Shown: in pieces, positions 1 through 7,730 of the stretch | Layout of the letters: each line of letters starts with the position of its first letter | How positions within the stretch are numbered: the stretch's first letter is position 1 | Origin: JACRLW01 sp050181465 | Lineage (GTDB): Bacteria > Planctomycetota > UBA1135 > UBA2386 | Reading direction: 5' to 3' | NCBI GenBank assembly: GCA_050181465.1 | Contig: JBFXDD010000007.1 | Location: 62,001-126,000, forward strand | DNA: 64,000 nt | The notes under the pieces: generated by a model | Databases searched by the model: none | Seen by the model: only the letters and a program-made list of their open reading frames with translations | Told to the model about the DNA's origin: nothing | Program-made: the position numbers and the translations under genes

Positions 1-665
1 TGGTTTCGAAAGTCCACCCGGTCGCGGCGCCGGAACCGAGTCAGTAAGCGACGCACCGGACTGAATGCCGCCGCCTTTCCGCCGGCCTCGATCAAGCCCG
101 CCCAGAAGTCGGTAGGTAGGCGAGCGCTGCCCACGGCATCGAACAGCACGCGAACCATCACACCGCGCAGCTGCGCAGCTATCAGTCGATCGCGCAATCG
201 TCGACCGGCCTCGTCGGGTTGAATGATGTAGAACTCGACGTGGACATGATCGTTCGCGCCCTCGATCGCTTTGGCGATCGCGCGATAGGTTGCACTCGCG
301 TTCTCGAGCAACTCGGCGCGGTTGCCGTGACTTGCGGCGGTCGACGACAGCGCGGCACCCAACTTCAAGAACTCCACGGTCCGCGAGTCATCTTCGACGC
401 GGGCGCGTTCCCGCAGCTTCTGCGCCACGCCGAGTCGATCGCGAACGTCCTCGATCCGCTTGGCCGCCATCTCCATGCGCCGACGTTTCGTCGCGGCGCG
501 TGGTGCGCCGATCAGGAGGTACACCATGAGCCCGATGACCGGCAGGAAGACCAGCGTGAGCAGCCATGCGAGCGTGGCGGCAGGCTGGCGTCGCTCGAGG
601 AGGATGACGACCGAGATCGCTGCGATGTGTGCAGCGAAGAGAACGATCGTGATTGCAGTCCACAT
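1..665 (-). CDS. Cardiolipin synthase-like phospholipase D protein, C-terminal part beyond window
   Basis: Reading the minus strand from the ATG at 663-665 gives 221 codons open to the window edge. Residues 1-55 form two hydrophobic segments joined by a basic stretch (VILLERRQPAATLAWLL, then FLPVIGLMVYLLIG), the PLDc_N membrane anchor of bacterial cardiolipin synthases. From about residue 115 the first PLD lobe is recognisable (ANDHVHVEFYIIQPDEAGRR; RVLFDAVGS). The visible sequence stops at DFRNH, where the first HKD catalytic motif normally begins (NHRKI...), so catalysis cannot be checked. The family condenses phosphatidylglycerol to cardiolipin at the inner membrane. It starts 10 bp after the stop of the AI-2E permease, so the two are probably co-transcribed. 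The exact Cls subtype is undetermined. Confidence 0.85.
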   Translation of the reverse strand, partial: MWTAITIVLFAAHIAAISVVILLERRQPAATLAWLLTLVFLPVIGLMVYLLIGAPRAATKRRRMEMAAKRIEDVRDRLGVAQKLRERARVEDDSRTVEFLKLGAALSSTAASHGNRAELLENASATYRAIAKAIEGANDHVHVEFYIIQPDEAGRRLRDRLIAAQLRGVMVRVLFDAVGSARLPTDFWAGLIEAGGKAAAFSPVRRLLTRFRRRDRVDFRN

Positions 666-674
666 GAGCGAACG

Positions 675-1972
675 TCAATCCTCGTGACGACGCCGCGGAG
701 TCGCCCGCCGCTCGGCGAGCAGATCCGCGATCGGCTGCGTGTACCCCATCTCGACGAGAACGATCTTGATGGCGGATGTCATGGGAACAGCGAGCAAGAC
801 CCCGACCAGGCCCCACAGCATGCCCCAGAAGACCAGTCCCAGGAGCACGGCGACCGGATGCAGGTCGAGCGATCGCCCCATCAGCTTGGGCTCGAGGAGT
901 TGGCCGATCAGCATCTGCACGGCTGCCGGGAGCGCGATCGCGAGGGCGGTGGTCGCGCCGGAGATCTGATCGGAACCGAGAAGGATCGGAATCGGCAGCA
1001 CGGTCGCGATCATCGAACCGACGTTCGGAACGAAGTTGAGCACGAACACCAGGAAGGCGAAGGCCAGCGCCAGCGGAACTCCGAGGAAGAACAGGATGCT
1101 GCCGACGATGAGCGCAGTGAGGACGGAGATCGCNNNNNNNNNNNNNNNNNNNNNNNNNNNNNNNNNNNNNNNNNNNNNNNNNNNNNNNNNNNNNNNNNNN
1201 NNNNNNNNNNNNNNNNNNNNNNNNNNNNNNNNNCGATCATCGAACCGACGTTCGGAACGAAGTTGAGCACGAACACCAGGAAGGCGAAGGCCAGCGCCAG
1301 CGGAACTCCGAGGAAGAACAGGATGCTGCCGACGATGAGCGCAGTGAGGACGGAGATCGCAACCTTGAGCGAGATGTAGTGCGCGATGCTGCGACGGACT
1401 TTCGTCCACGTGCCGCTCACCACCACTGGCGGTTCCGAGTGGGTAGCGAGCAGGAAGAACAAGAACACCAAGACGATAGCGGCATTCGAGACCAACGATG
1501 CGGCCTCGCCGAGCAATCCCGTCATCAGCGACTGGAGTTCGGATGTCCCGATGCTCCACTCGGTGTGGGGCAGCCCGAAGCTCTCGAGCCAACTGTTCAG
1601 ATCGACCTGGAGCTCTCTCAGTTGCTGCTCGTAGGTCGGCATTCCGTCCTTCAACTGGGCGAGCGCGGCCGCGACGATTCCGGTGACGACGATCACGACG
1701 CCGATTCCGAGCAGCAGAGTCGTCACGACGGCGACGCCGCGCGGTACGCGCAACCCCTTGATCTGCGCCAGCACGATCGGCTCTGCGACGATCGACAGGA
1801 ACAATGCCAGGACGAAGGGCACCAGCACCGGGCGGAGCCAGTACAGCGAGCCACCGCACGCGATCGCGGTCAGAATCGTCAGGCAGACGGCGGTGATGCG
1901 GGGTGCTTGCCGATCCAGGTCCATGGCGGGCGGTGAGGATATCGCGACAGGAAGTGTCTCGACCGGTCGCAT
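675..1972 (-). CDS. AI-2E family transporter (PerM-like permease), interrupted by a false scaffold gap
   Basis: This is a polytopic membrane protein of the AI-2E/PerM family (export or antiport of small solutes; substrate unknown). N-terminal hydrophobic hairpins (ITAVCLTILTAIACGGSLYW, then LVPFVLALFLSIVAEPIVL) are followed by a soluble amphipathic region. The family core lies at ISVLTALIVGSILFFLGVPL and FVLNFVPNVGSMIA, and the C-terminal LLEPKLMG...HPVAVLLGLVFWGMLWG...AVPMTSAIKI signature is intact. The 100-N gap at 1134-1233 puts the two halves in different frames. The flanking 127 bp are identical, and collapsing them gives one continuous 356-codon frame, so the gene is almost certainly intact in the organism. 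The ATG at 1970-1972 lies 3 bp from a MITE that fills the upstream region. A shorter start at MDLDRQ is possible. Confidence 0.9.
1007..1360. other. False scaffold gap: 127-bp direct duplication flanking 100 N
   Basis: Bases 1007-1133 and 1234-1360 are identical (127 bp), separated by exactly 100 N at 1134-1233. An overlap of exactly 127 bp is what a de Bruijn assembler run with k=127 leaves at adjoining contig ends. Removing the N run plus one copy (227 bp) restores the AI-2E reading frame. The duplication is therefore an assembly artefact, not biology. Confidence 0.93.
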
Positions 1973-1974
1973 GC

Positions 1975-2161
1975 TAGCCCGGACTGGTCGCGAACGTCGT
2001 CGCGAGATCGCCGCAGGTCGATGTTCGGCAAGGCGCTGCGTTGTGCGACGACCGAAGCGTAGCCGTAGCTACGTTGCCAGGGAGGAGCCGACGTGGCGAC
2101 GTGGCCGGGCGCGATTTGCGGCGATCGCAGCAGACGTTCACGATTAGTCTAGTCCGGGCTA
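1975..2161 (+). mobile_element. MITE copy A (IS1380-type ends)
   Basis: A 187-bp element begins CTAGCCCGGACTGGTCGCGA and ends ...TAGTCCGGGCTAG, with an inner core shared with six other copies in the window (GTCGTCGCGAGATCGC near one end, GCGGCGATCGCAGCAGACGT near the other). The right terminal repeat carries a small insertion relative to the other copies. It occupies nearly the whole 213-bp interval between the divergent AI-2E and dehydrogenase genes, so promoters for both must lie in it or at its edges. Confidence 0.8.
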
Positions 2162-2185
2162 GATTGCGTGGTGCCAGGCTCGACC

Positions 2186-3637
2186 ATGACCAGAACCGCC
2201 TTCGCGGCCTTCGACTACCGGTCCGATCAAACGTTCCAGCGCGTCGACTACGTCTTCGACGGCGATGTCGACTCCGGCTGGGTAGTGCGTCGCGACGGCG
2301 AGGTCGCGCTGCGACTCGGCCCTGGCTACCGCCTGCTCGGCACGCGGGCATGCGGCGTGTGCTCCACCGATCTCGCTCGCCATTTCCTGCCCTTCCCGCT
2401 CCCGCAGGTCACCGGCCACGAGGTGATCGCGGTCGATGAGGCGGGCGAGCGCTACGTCGTCGAGATCAACGCGTCGCATGCCGCCCGGGGTCTTCGCGAC
2501 GGCTGTCGATTCTGCTCGTTCGGGTTGCCTACGCACTGTCCAGAGCGATTGGTGCTGGGCATCCACGACCTGCCGGGCGGATTCGGCCGTCACATTCTCG
2601 CGCCCATCGAGGCGGCGATTCCGATCCCCGATTCGATTCCGGACTCCGCGGCGGTGCTCATCGAACCCTTCGCCGCCGCGCTGTGGGCAGTCGACTCGCT
2701 GTCCCTGCGGCACGGCGACCGTGTCGCGGTGCTCGGGCCGCGACGGCTCGGCATGCTCGTCGTCGCAGCGTTGGCCGGAGTGCGTCGCGAGCGGAATCTG
2801 CGCGGTGAGGACTTCGCGATCGTCGCTCTTGCGCGCGATGCGGCCCTGCTGCCCGTCGCGCGTTCGTTCGGCGCGACGGCCGCGGAATCGGTCGACGATC
2901 GCGCGAGCACCCTCGCGGACGGCAGCTTCGATGTCGTGATCGACACCACCGGGAACCCGAGCGCACTGACCACCGCGCTGCGCCTCGCTCGCCGCGAGGT
3001 GCACGTCAAGTCGACGCACGGCCAGAGCGCCGGCGGCATCTCGCATCTCACCGAACTGGTGGTCGACGAACTGGCGGTCGAGCCCTTTCCGGCGGAGGAG
3101 CCGCCGCCTGGCGCGGCGAGTTGGGACCGACTCAGGACCGGGCGTCGACCGAGGGTGGCGTGGCTGGCCCAGTCCGAGCCGCCGCATTGGCTGTGCGAGC
3201 GCGCGCGTGTGTTCGTGGGACCGCCGGCAGCGATTGCTGGTTTGTTGGAAGGTGAGACCGACGGGCTGCCTCGCGCCGACGTCGCGGTCGTCGACTCGGC
3301 GAACTCGCTCGATGCCGCCATCCGCCCGCGCCAGGGGCGCGAGGAGTCGCTGGTGCGACCTCGCGGCGCGATCCTCGTGCTGGAGACGGCGGGGGATCGG
3401 GTGCCCGGGGTCGTCGATGCGGTGGCTCACCGTCACCTTCGACTGTCGAGTTCGCGGTGTGGCGACTTCCATCGTGCCCTCGGGCTCCTGGAGTCCGATC
3501 CCGAAGTGCGACGCATCGGTGAGCGGCTGGTGACGCATCGCTTCGGAGCGCTGGAGCTGCCGAAGGCTTTCGCCGTCGCCAAGTCGCGGGAATGCATCAA
3601 GGCGATCGTCACGCATTCCGACGAAGCTGGAGCGTGA
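2186..3637 (+). CDS. Zinc-dependent MDR-family dehydrogenase (threonine/alcohol dehydrogenase-like)
   Basis: A 483-residue medium-chain dehydrogenase. The N-terminal GroES-like half has the catalytic-zinc pattern (C59 in RACGVCSTD, then GHE at 77-79) and a shortened structural-zinc loop, CRFCSFGLPTHCPE. The Rossmann segment is VAVLGPRRLGMLVV, in which the usual GxGxxG has lost its first glycines. The DVVIDTTGNPSAL segment is typical of the family. The C-terminal ~170 residues are a non-standard extension. It ends by sharing the four bases GTGA with the next gene, an SAHH-like protein, so the two are translationally coupled and probably act on one substrate. The ATG at 2186 is preferred to GTG codons at 2168 and 2171. 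The substrate cannot be inferred. Confidence 0.75.
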   Translation: MTRTAFAAFDYRSDQTFQRVDYVFDGDVDSGWVVRRDGEVALRLGPGYRLLGTRACGVCSTDLARHFLPFPLPQVTGHEVIAVDEAGERYVVEINASHAARGLRDGCRFCSFGLPTHCPERLVLGIHDLPGGFGRHILAPIEAAIPIPDSIPDSAAVLIEPFAAALWAVDSLSLRHGDRVAVLGPRRLGMLVVAALAGVRRERNLRGEDFAIVALARDAALLPVARSFGATAAESVDDRASTLADGSFDVVIDTTGNPSALTTALRLARREVHVKSTHGQSAGGISHLTELVVDELAVEPFPAEEPPPGAASWDRLRTGRRPRVAWLAQSEPPHWLCERARVFVGPPAAIAGLLEGETDGLPRADVAVVDSANSLDAAIRPRQGREESLVRPRGAILVLETAGDRVPGVVDAVAHRHLRLSSSRCGDFHRALGLLESDPEVRRIGERLVTHRFGALELPKAFAVAKSRECIKAIVTHSDEAGA

Positions 3638-6111
3638 ACCCACCCGTGCCCGACCAATCCAGAATCGAGACGTCGCTCGGGCCCGCTCTCGTGCGGGACG
3701 GCGACGATCTGGCTCTGGACCTCGGCGAGCTGCCGGTGATGCACGGCTTGTCGGTGCTCTCCCGCGCGCTCTCGGAGATGATCGTCGGGCAGGCGCGCAG
3801 CGATCGGATCGACGTCAGCGCGGAACGTCGACTGCGCCCGCGTGAGAATCCGGAGCTCCTCGAGCAGTTCGGGATCGACCTCGTGAAGATCGCTGCAGAG
3901 CACGGCGTGGTCGCGAGCATCGGTGCAGGTCCCGAGGCCTTCGAACGGCGGCTGCGCGCCCTGCTCGGCAGCTTGCAGCGTCAACGGTATCGCGATGCGC
4001 TGTTGCCCGAGGATCGCTCGCAGACTCGAGCACTCGTGGCGCAGTTCGGCGACGGGGCATCGCGCGTGCGTTTCGTGCTCGAGTTCGTGCCGATGCACGG
4101 TAGCGATCGCGGCGGACGATCGGATCGCGGCTTCCTCCGCATCACCATCGAGAGCTGTGACGGTCGGCGTCTCGATCTGTCGTCGATTCCGCACGTCCTC
4201 ATCGAGGACGTCGAAGAACGACAGTTCATCGCCGGATCGACGCGGATCGCACAGACGTGGACGGAGGCGGTGCGTCGCGAAGCCGAGCGCGGCCGCCGCA
4301 CGTGGTTCGAGCAGCGACAGCCACACAGCCATCTGTTCCGGCAGATCGATCAGGCCGGCTTCGAGGCGGTCGAGCGCGTCGCGATCCATTGGACCGAGGA
4401 TGCCGTCGCGCAACTGCTCGCCAGCGATCCCGACGAAGTGAGCGGAACCCTCAAGCGCGTGCTGCTGGCGCTGGAGGATCGCAGCGTGCGTCGTGTGCTA
4501 GGTGAACGCGGTGTGGTCCGGGTGGATGGTGGGCTGATCCCGATCCATGTCGACCTCTCGCAACTGGGACGCATGTTGTGCCTCTCGCTCGGCGGTCGGC
4601 GCCAGCGCTCGGAAGTCGATGCCTTCCTGGCGCGAATGCCGGCGGTCGGTCGCTCGATTGCGGCGAGTGTCCCGGCCAAGCCGCTGGCCGGCGTGAGCGT
4701 CTTCCTGGTCCATCACATCACGGCTGAGATCGTCGGTGTCATCGCAGCGCTCCGGCGACTGGGCTGCACGGATCTCGTGTGCCAATTCGTGACCTACGCC
4801 GGGGAGCCGCCCGCGAGCTATCTCGACGCGCTGCTCGATCTCCCCGCTCACGAGTTCTTGGCCTTCGCACTGGCCAGCGTGCCGCGCAAGGGTCACGTGG
4901 AGGGTCAATATCGGCTGTCGACGCAATACTCGAAGATGCCGGGGGCCGAGGCGATCCAGCGCGCACTCATCGGCCGCGACGGCAGCTACCTTGCGGCGAT
5001 GCGCACCGCGGCGATCGGGCCGTGGATTGCGATGATGCAGCGAGCGACGGCGAGCGGTCGCCGTTGCCTCTTGATCGAGGATGGTGGGTACCTCGGTCCG
5101 ATCCTCAACGACGCGGCCCTCTCTGGACACAGCGTGCGCGACTTTGCAGCCGAGTACGGCTATGCGGTCGACGACGACTCGTCGATGCGCGCGGCGTTCG
5201 TCGAGCGCTTCCTCGGTTCTGTCGAGCACACGCGTAACGGCTTCGACCGTCTTGCCGAGGTCGAACGTGCGCACGGAAGGCTCGCGCTCCCCGCGATGTC
5301 GATCGCGATCTCCAGACTCAAGCGCGAAGTGGAGTCGCGCGAGGTCGCCGCATCGATCCTCAACGCCGTCGAGACGGTGCTCAACGCCGACGGCCGCATC
5401 CTCGCGCGTCGATCCTGTCTAGTCCTGGGTTCACACGGCGCGATCGGCAATTGGCTCGTGAGGAGCCTGACGTCGCGACTCGACGAGCCGTCGGCGCAGC
5501 TCGCGCAGATCGACCTCGTGGTGGACGAGGCATCTGCCCCGGCGGCACAGGCGCGAACGCTTTCGGGTCTCGGCGATTCGGCATGGCTCGCATCCGACCT
5601 GGTCATCGGTGTCACCGGCGACAGTGTCCTGAAGGGGCCCGACGTCGAACGTTGGCTGCTCGGGAGTCCGCACCGCGATCTCGTGCTCGTCAGCGGCTCG
5701 ACCAAGACGGTCGAGTTCCGCGACGTGATGGCGTGGATCGACGGGCTGCTCAACTCTGCTGCAGCGACGATCGGCGACGAGCGGGTCGAGGTGCGCAGCG
5801 CGGAGATTCTGGATCCGCGCACGCAGCGAGTTTACGGCCATCGCTACTCCTTCCACTTTGCCGGCGACTCCGAGAATCCTCACGGCGCGCCGCGCGAGCC
5901 CCGCTCGATCTCGTGTCTCGCGAACCTGACGCCGATCAACTTCATGTTCTACGGCGTGGCGACCGAGCTCATCGACGAAGTGCTGGCGCAGTTGCTGGAG
6001 TGCTCGCTCGCGATCCTCTCCGTCGGCCGCGAGCTACCGCCGCGACTTCTCGCCGTGGATCGGGACATCGATGCTCGCGGTCGACGATCGAATCACGCTC
6101 CGACCGACTGA
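3634..6111 (+). CDS. S-adenosylhomocysteine hydrolase-like NAD-binding protein
   Basis: A large 825-residue cytoplasmic protein with no signal peptide. The second half resembles the SAHH/NAD-binding layout: VHHITAEIVGVIAALRRLGC (compare the conserved HxTxxT/ALxxLGA region), LLIEDGGYLGP, then a Rossmann motif LVLGSHGAIGNWLVRSL near residues 596-612 and DLVIGVTGDSVLKGPDVERW (compare VTxTGN of SAHH). The first ~330 residues match nothing I recognise. The start is the GTG at 3634, which overlaps the upstream dehydrogenase stop as GTGA. True SAHH is ~430-480 residues with a different active site, so this is a divergent relative and not a housekeeping ahcY. A perfect 7-bp hairpin follows the stop. 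Confidence 0.55.
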   Translation: MNPPVPDQSRIETSLGPALVRDGDDLALDLGELPVMHGLSVLSRALSEMIVGQARSDRIDVSAERRLRPRENPELLEQFGIDLVKIAAEHGVVASIGAGPEAFERRLRALLGSLQRQRYRDALLPEDRSQTRALVAQFGDGASRVRFVLEFVPMHGSDRGGRSDRGFLRITIESCDGRRLDLSSIPHVLIEDVEERQFIAGSTRIAQTWTEAVRREAERGRRTWFEQRQPHSHLFRQIDQAGFEAVERVAIHWTEDAVAQLLASDPDEVSGTLKRVLLALEDRSVRRVLGERGVVRVDGGLIPIHVDLSQLGRMLCLSLGGRRQRSEVDAFLARMPAVGRSIAASVPAKPLAGVSVFLVHHITAEIVGVIAALRRLGCTDLVCQFVTYAGEPPASYLDALLDLPAHEFLAFALASVPRKGHVEGQYRLSTQYSKMPGAEAIQRALIGRDGSYLAAMRTAAIGPWIAMMQRATASGRRCLLIEDGGYLGPILNDAALSGHSVRDFAAEYGYAVDDDSSMRAAFVERFLGSVEHTRNGFDRLAEVERAHGRLALPAMSIAISRLKREVESREVAASILNAVETVLNADGRILARRSCLVLGSHGAIGNWLVRSLTSRLDEPSAQLAQIDLVVDEASAPAAQARTLSGLGDSAWLASDLVIGVTGDSVLKGPDVERWLLGSPHRDLVLVSGSTKTVEFRDVMAWIDGLLNSAAATIGDERVEVRSAEILDPRTQRVYGHRYSFHFAGDSENPHGAPREPRSISCLANLTPINFMFYGVATELIDEVLAQLLECSLAILSVGRELPPRLLAVDRDIDARGRRSNHAPTD

Positions 6112-6119
6112 TCGAACGG

Positions 6120-6138
6120 TCGCTCGCACGGCGAGCGA
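6120..6138 (+). terminator. Hairpin after the SAHH-like gene
   Basis: TCGCTCG (6120-6126) pairs perfectly with CGAGCGA (6132-6138) across a 5-base loop, starting 9 bp after the stop codon. There is no T-tract, so a role in termination is likely but unproven. Confidence 0.4.
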
Positions 6139-6204
6139 TGAGCCTCTGCCGTTCGCACGCGGGTGGTTTCGCCCGCGCCCGGGAAGATCGTCGTGCGCTC
6201 GCAC

Positions 6205-6388
6205 GCTGGCCCGGACGATTCGTGAACGTCGTCGCGAGATCGCTGCAGGTCGATGTCCGGCAAGGAGCTGCGTCGGTCGACGACCGAAGCGTAGCTGTAG
6301 CTACGCTGCCAGGGAGGAGCCGAGGTAGCGACGCCGCCGGGCGCGAGTTGCGGCGATCGCAGCAGACGTTCACGGATGATCCGGGCCA
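6205..6388 (+). mobile_element. MITE copy B, first of a tandem pair
   Basis: It begins CTGGCCCGGACGATTCGTGA and runs into GATGATCCGGGCCAG. It is in the same orientation as copy C and shares one 4-base junction with it (CCGGG-CCAG-CCCGG). Internal sequence is nearly identical to copy C at an exact 180-bp period: only one mismatch (T/C at 6296 versus 6476) in the ~120 bp central part. Confidence 0.85.
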
Positions 6389-6569
6389 GCCCGGATTGTT
6401 CGTGAACGTCGTCGCGAGATCGCTGCAGGTCGATGTCCGGCAAGGAGCTGCGTCGGTCGACGACCGAAGCGTAGCCGTAGCTACGCTGCCAGGGAGGAGC
6501 CGAGGTAGCGACGCCGCCGGGCGCGAGTTGCGGCGATCGCAGCAGACGTTCACGAATAATCCGGGCTAG
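6385..6569 (+). mobile_element. MITE copy C, second of a tandem pair
   Basis: It runs from the shared CCAG junction to ...GAATAATCCGGGCTAG at 6569. The right end lies 16 bp before the ATG of the next gene, so this element supplies that gene's entire proximal upstream region, including any ribosome binding site. Confidence 0.85.
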
Positions 6570-6585
6570 GATGCTCGGCCCTTTC

Positions 6586-7650
6586 ATGACCCAGACTCGA
6601 CGAATCGCGATCATCCCCGGCGACGGGATCGGCAAAGAAGTCATTCCCATCGGCGTGCAGTTGCTCGAGGGCCTCGTGCAACGTCGGGGCTACGCCCTCG
6701 AGCTCGTTCCCTTCGATCTGGGGGCAGACCGATTCCTTCGCGATGGTGTGACGTTTCCGGCCGTGGACCGCGACTACATTCGCGATCACTGCGACGCCGT
6801 TCTGCTCGGAGCGCTGGGCGACCCGCGCGTGAAGAGCAACGAGCACGCGCGCGACATCCTGTTCGGCATGCGCTTCGGGTTCGATCTCTACTGCAATGTG
6901 CGACCGGTCGTCTGCCTGCACGATCGATTGATGCCGCTGCGAGATCGCGTCGCCAAGGACTGCAACTTCGTGGTCTTCCGCGAGAACACCGAGGGCATCT
7001 ACGTGAGCGTCGGCGGACACTTCAAGAAGGGGACTCCCGACGAGATCGCGATGAACGAAGACATCAATACTCGAAAGGGTGTCGAGCGGATTTGTCGCGC
7101 AGCGTTCGAGTACGCCGTGCAGCACGGTCGGCGCCGCGTGCATGTCGTGGACAAGTCCAATGCGATGGCGCAGGCGCACGAACTGTGGAAGCGCTGCTTC
7201 TTCGAGGTGGCGGCCGAGTATCCGAAGATCGAGAGTCGGCACCAGTTCGTCGATGCGTTCTGCATGAACGTGATCCGGGATCCCTCGCAGTTCGAGGTCG
7301 TGGTCACCTGCAATCTGTTCGGCGACATCATCACGGACCTCGGCGCTGCGCTTCAGGGCGGCCTCGGGATGGCGGCCAGCATGAACGCGCAGCCGACCGG
7401 CATCGCGCTGTTCGAACCGGTGCACGGCAGTGCGCCGGATATCGCCGGCCAGGGCAAGGCGAACCCGATGGCGACCGTACTGACCGTCGGCATGATGCTC
7501 ACTCGGCTGGGCTACCTGGGCGAAGAGGAGCGGATCGTCGATGCGGTTCGCCAAGCCGTTGCGGAAGGGGTGTGCACGCGTGACGTCGGCGGCAGCGCCT
7601 CGACCAGCGAGGTCGGGGCCTACCTCGTCGAGCGCGTGCTGACCGGCTGA
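6586..7650 (+). CDS. Isocitrate/isopropylmalate dehydrogenase family protein
   Basis: A 354-residue decarboxylating beta-hydroxyacid dehydrogenase. It starts with IAIIPGDGIGKEV and has the substrate-arginine segment DILFGMRFGFDLYCNVRPV, VVFRENTEGIYVSVGG, the Mg-binding aspartates in NLFGDIITDLGAALQGGLGM, and the cofactor loop FEPVHGSAPDIAGQGKANP. The PVHGSAPD...N pattern is that of NAD-using LeuB-like members, so 3-isopropylmalate dehydrogenase (leucine synthesis) is the leading guess. Tartrate or homoisocitrate dehydrogenase cannot be excluded, and no leu genes lie nearby. The ATG at 6586 is chosen; an in-frame ATG at 6571 sits immediately after the MITE end and is also possible. Confidence 0.88.
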   Translation: MTQTRRIAIIPGDGIGKEVIPIGVQLLEGLVQRRGYALELVPFDLGADRFLRDGVTFPAVDRDYIRDHCDAVLLGALGDPRVKSNEHARDILFGMRFGFDLYCNVRPVVCLHDRLMPLRDRVAKDCNFVVFRENTEGIYVSVGGHFKKGTPDEIAMNEDINTRKGVERICRAAFEYAVQHGRRRVHVVDKSNAMAQAHELWKRCFFEVAAEYPKIESRHQFVDAFCMNVIRDPSQFEVVVTCNLFGDIITDLGAALQGGLGMAASMNAQPTGIALFEPVHGSAPDIAGQGKANPMATVLTVGMMLTRLGYLGEEERIVDAVRQAVAEGVCTRDVGGSASTSEVGAYLVERVLTG

Positions 7651-7730
7651 GGGACGTCGCCGTCTTTGCTCTTCGAGTGTAGTCGGGCGGAATCTGCCGG
7701 AGCGGCCCGCGCCTTGCTGGGCGCGGCGCC

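Noticed and set aside
219..1379. Long plus-strand frames over the PLD and AI-2E region
   Set aside because: Antisense to clear membrane-protein genes on the minus strand; their translations are Arg/Asp/Gln-rich without domains, typical shadows in high-GC DNA.
6205..6569. CRISPR-like or direct-repeat array
   Set aside because: Only two units, each 180 bp with internal symmetry and terminal inverted repeats; no short repeats with unique spacers anywhere in the window and no cas genes.
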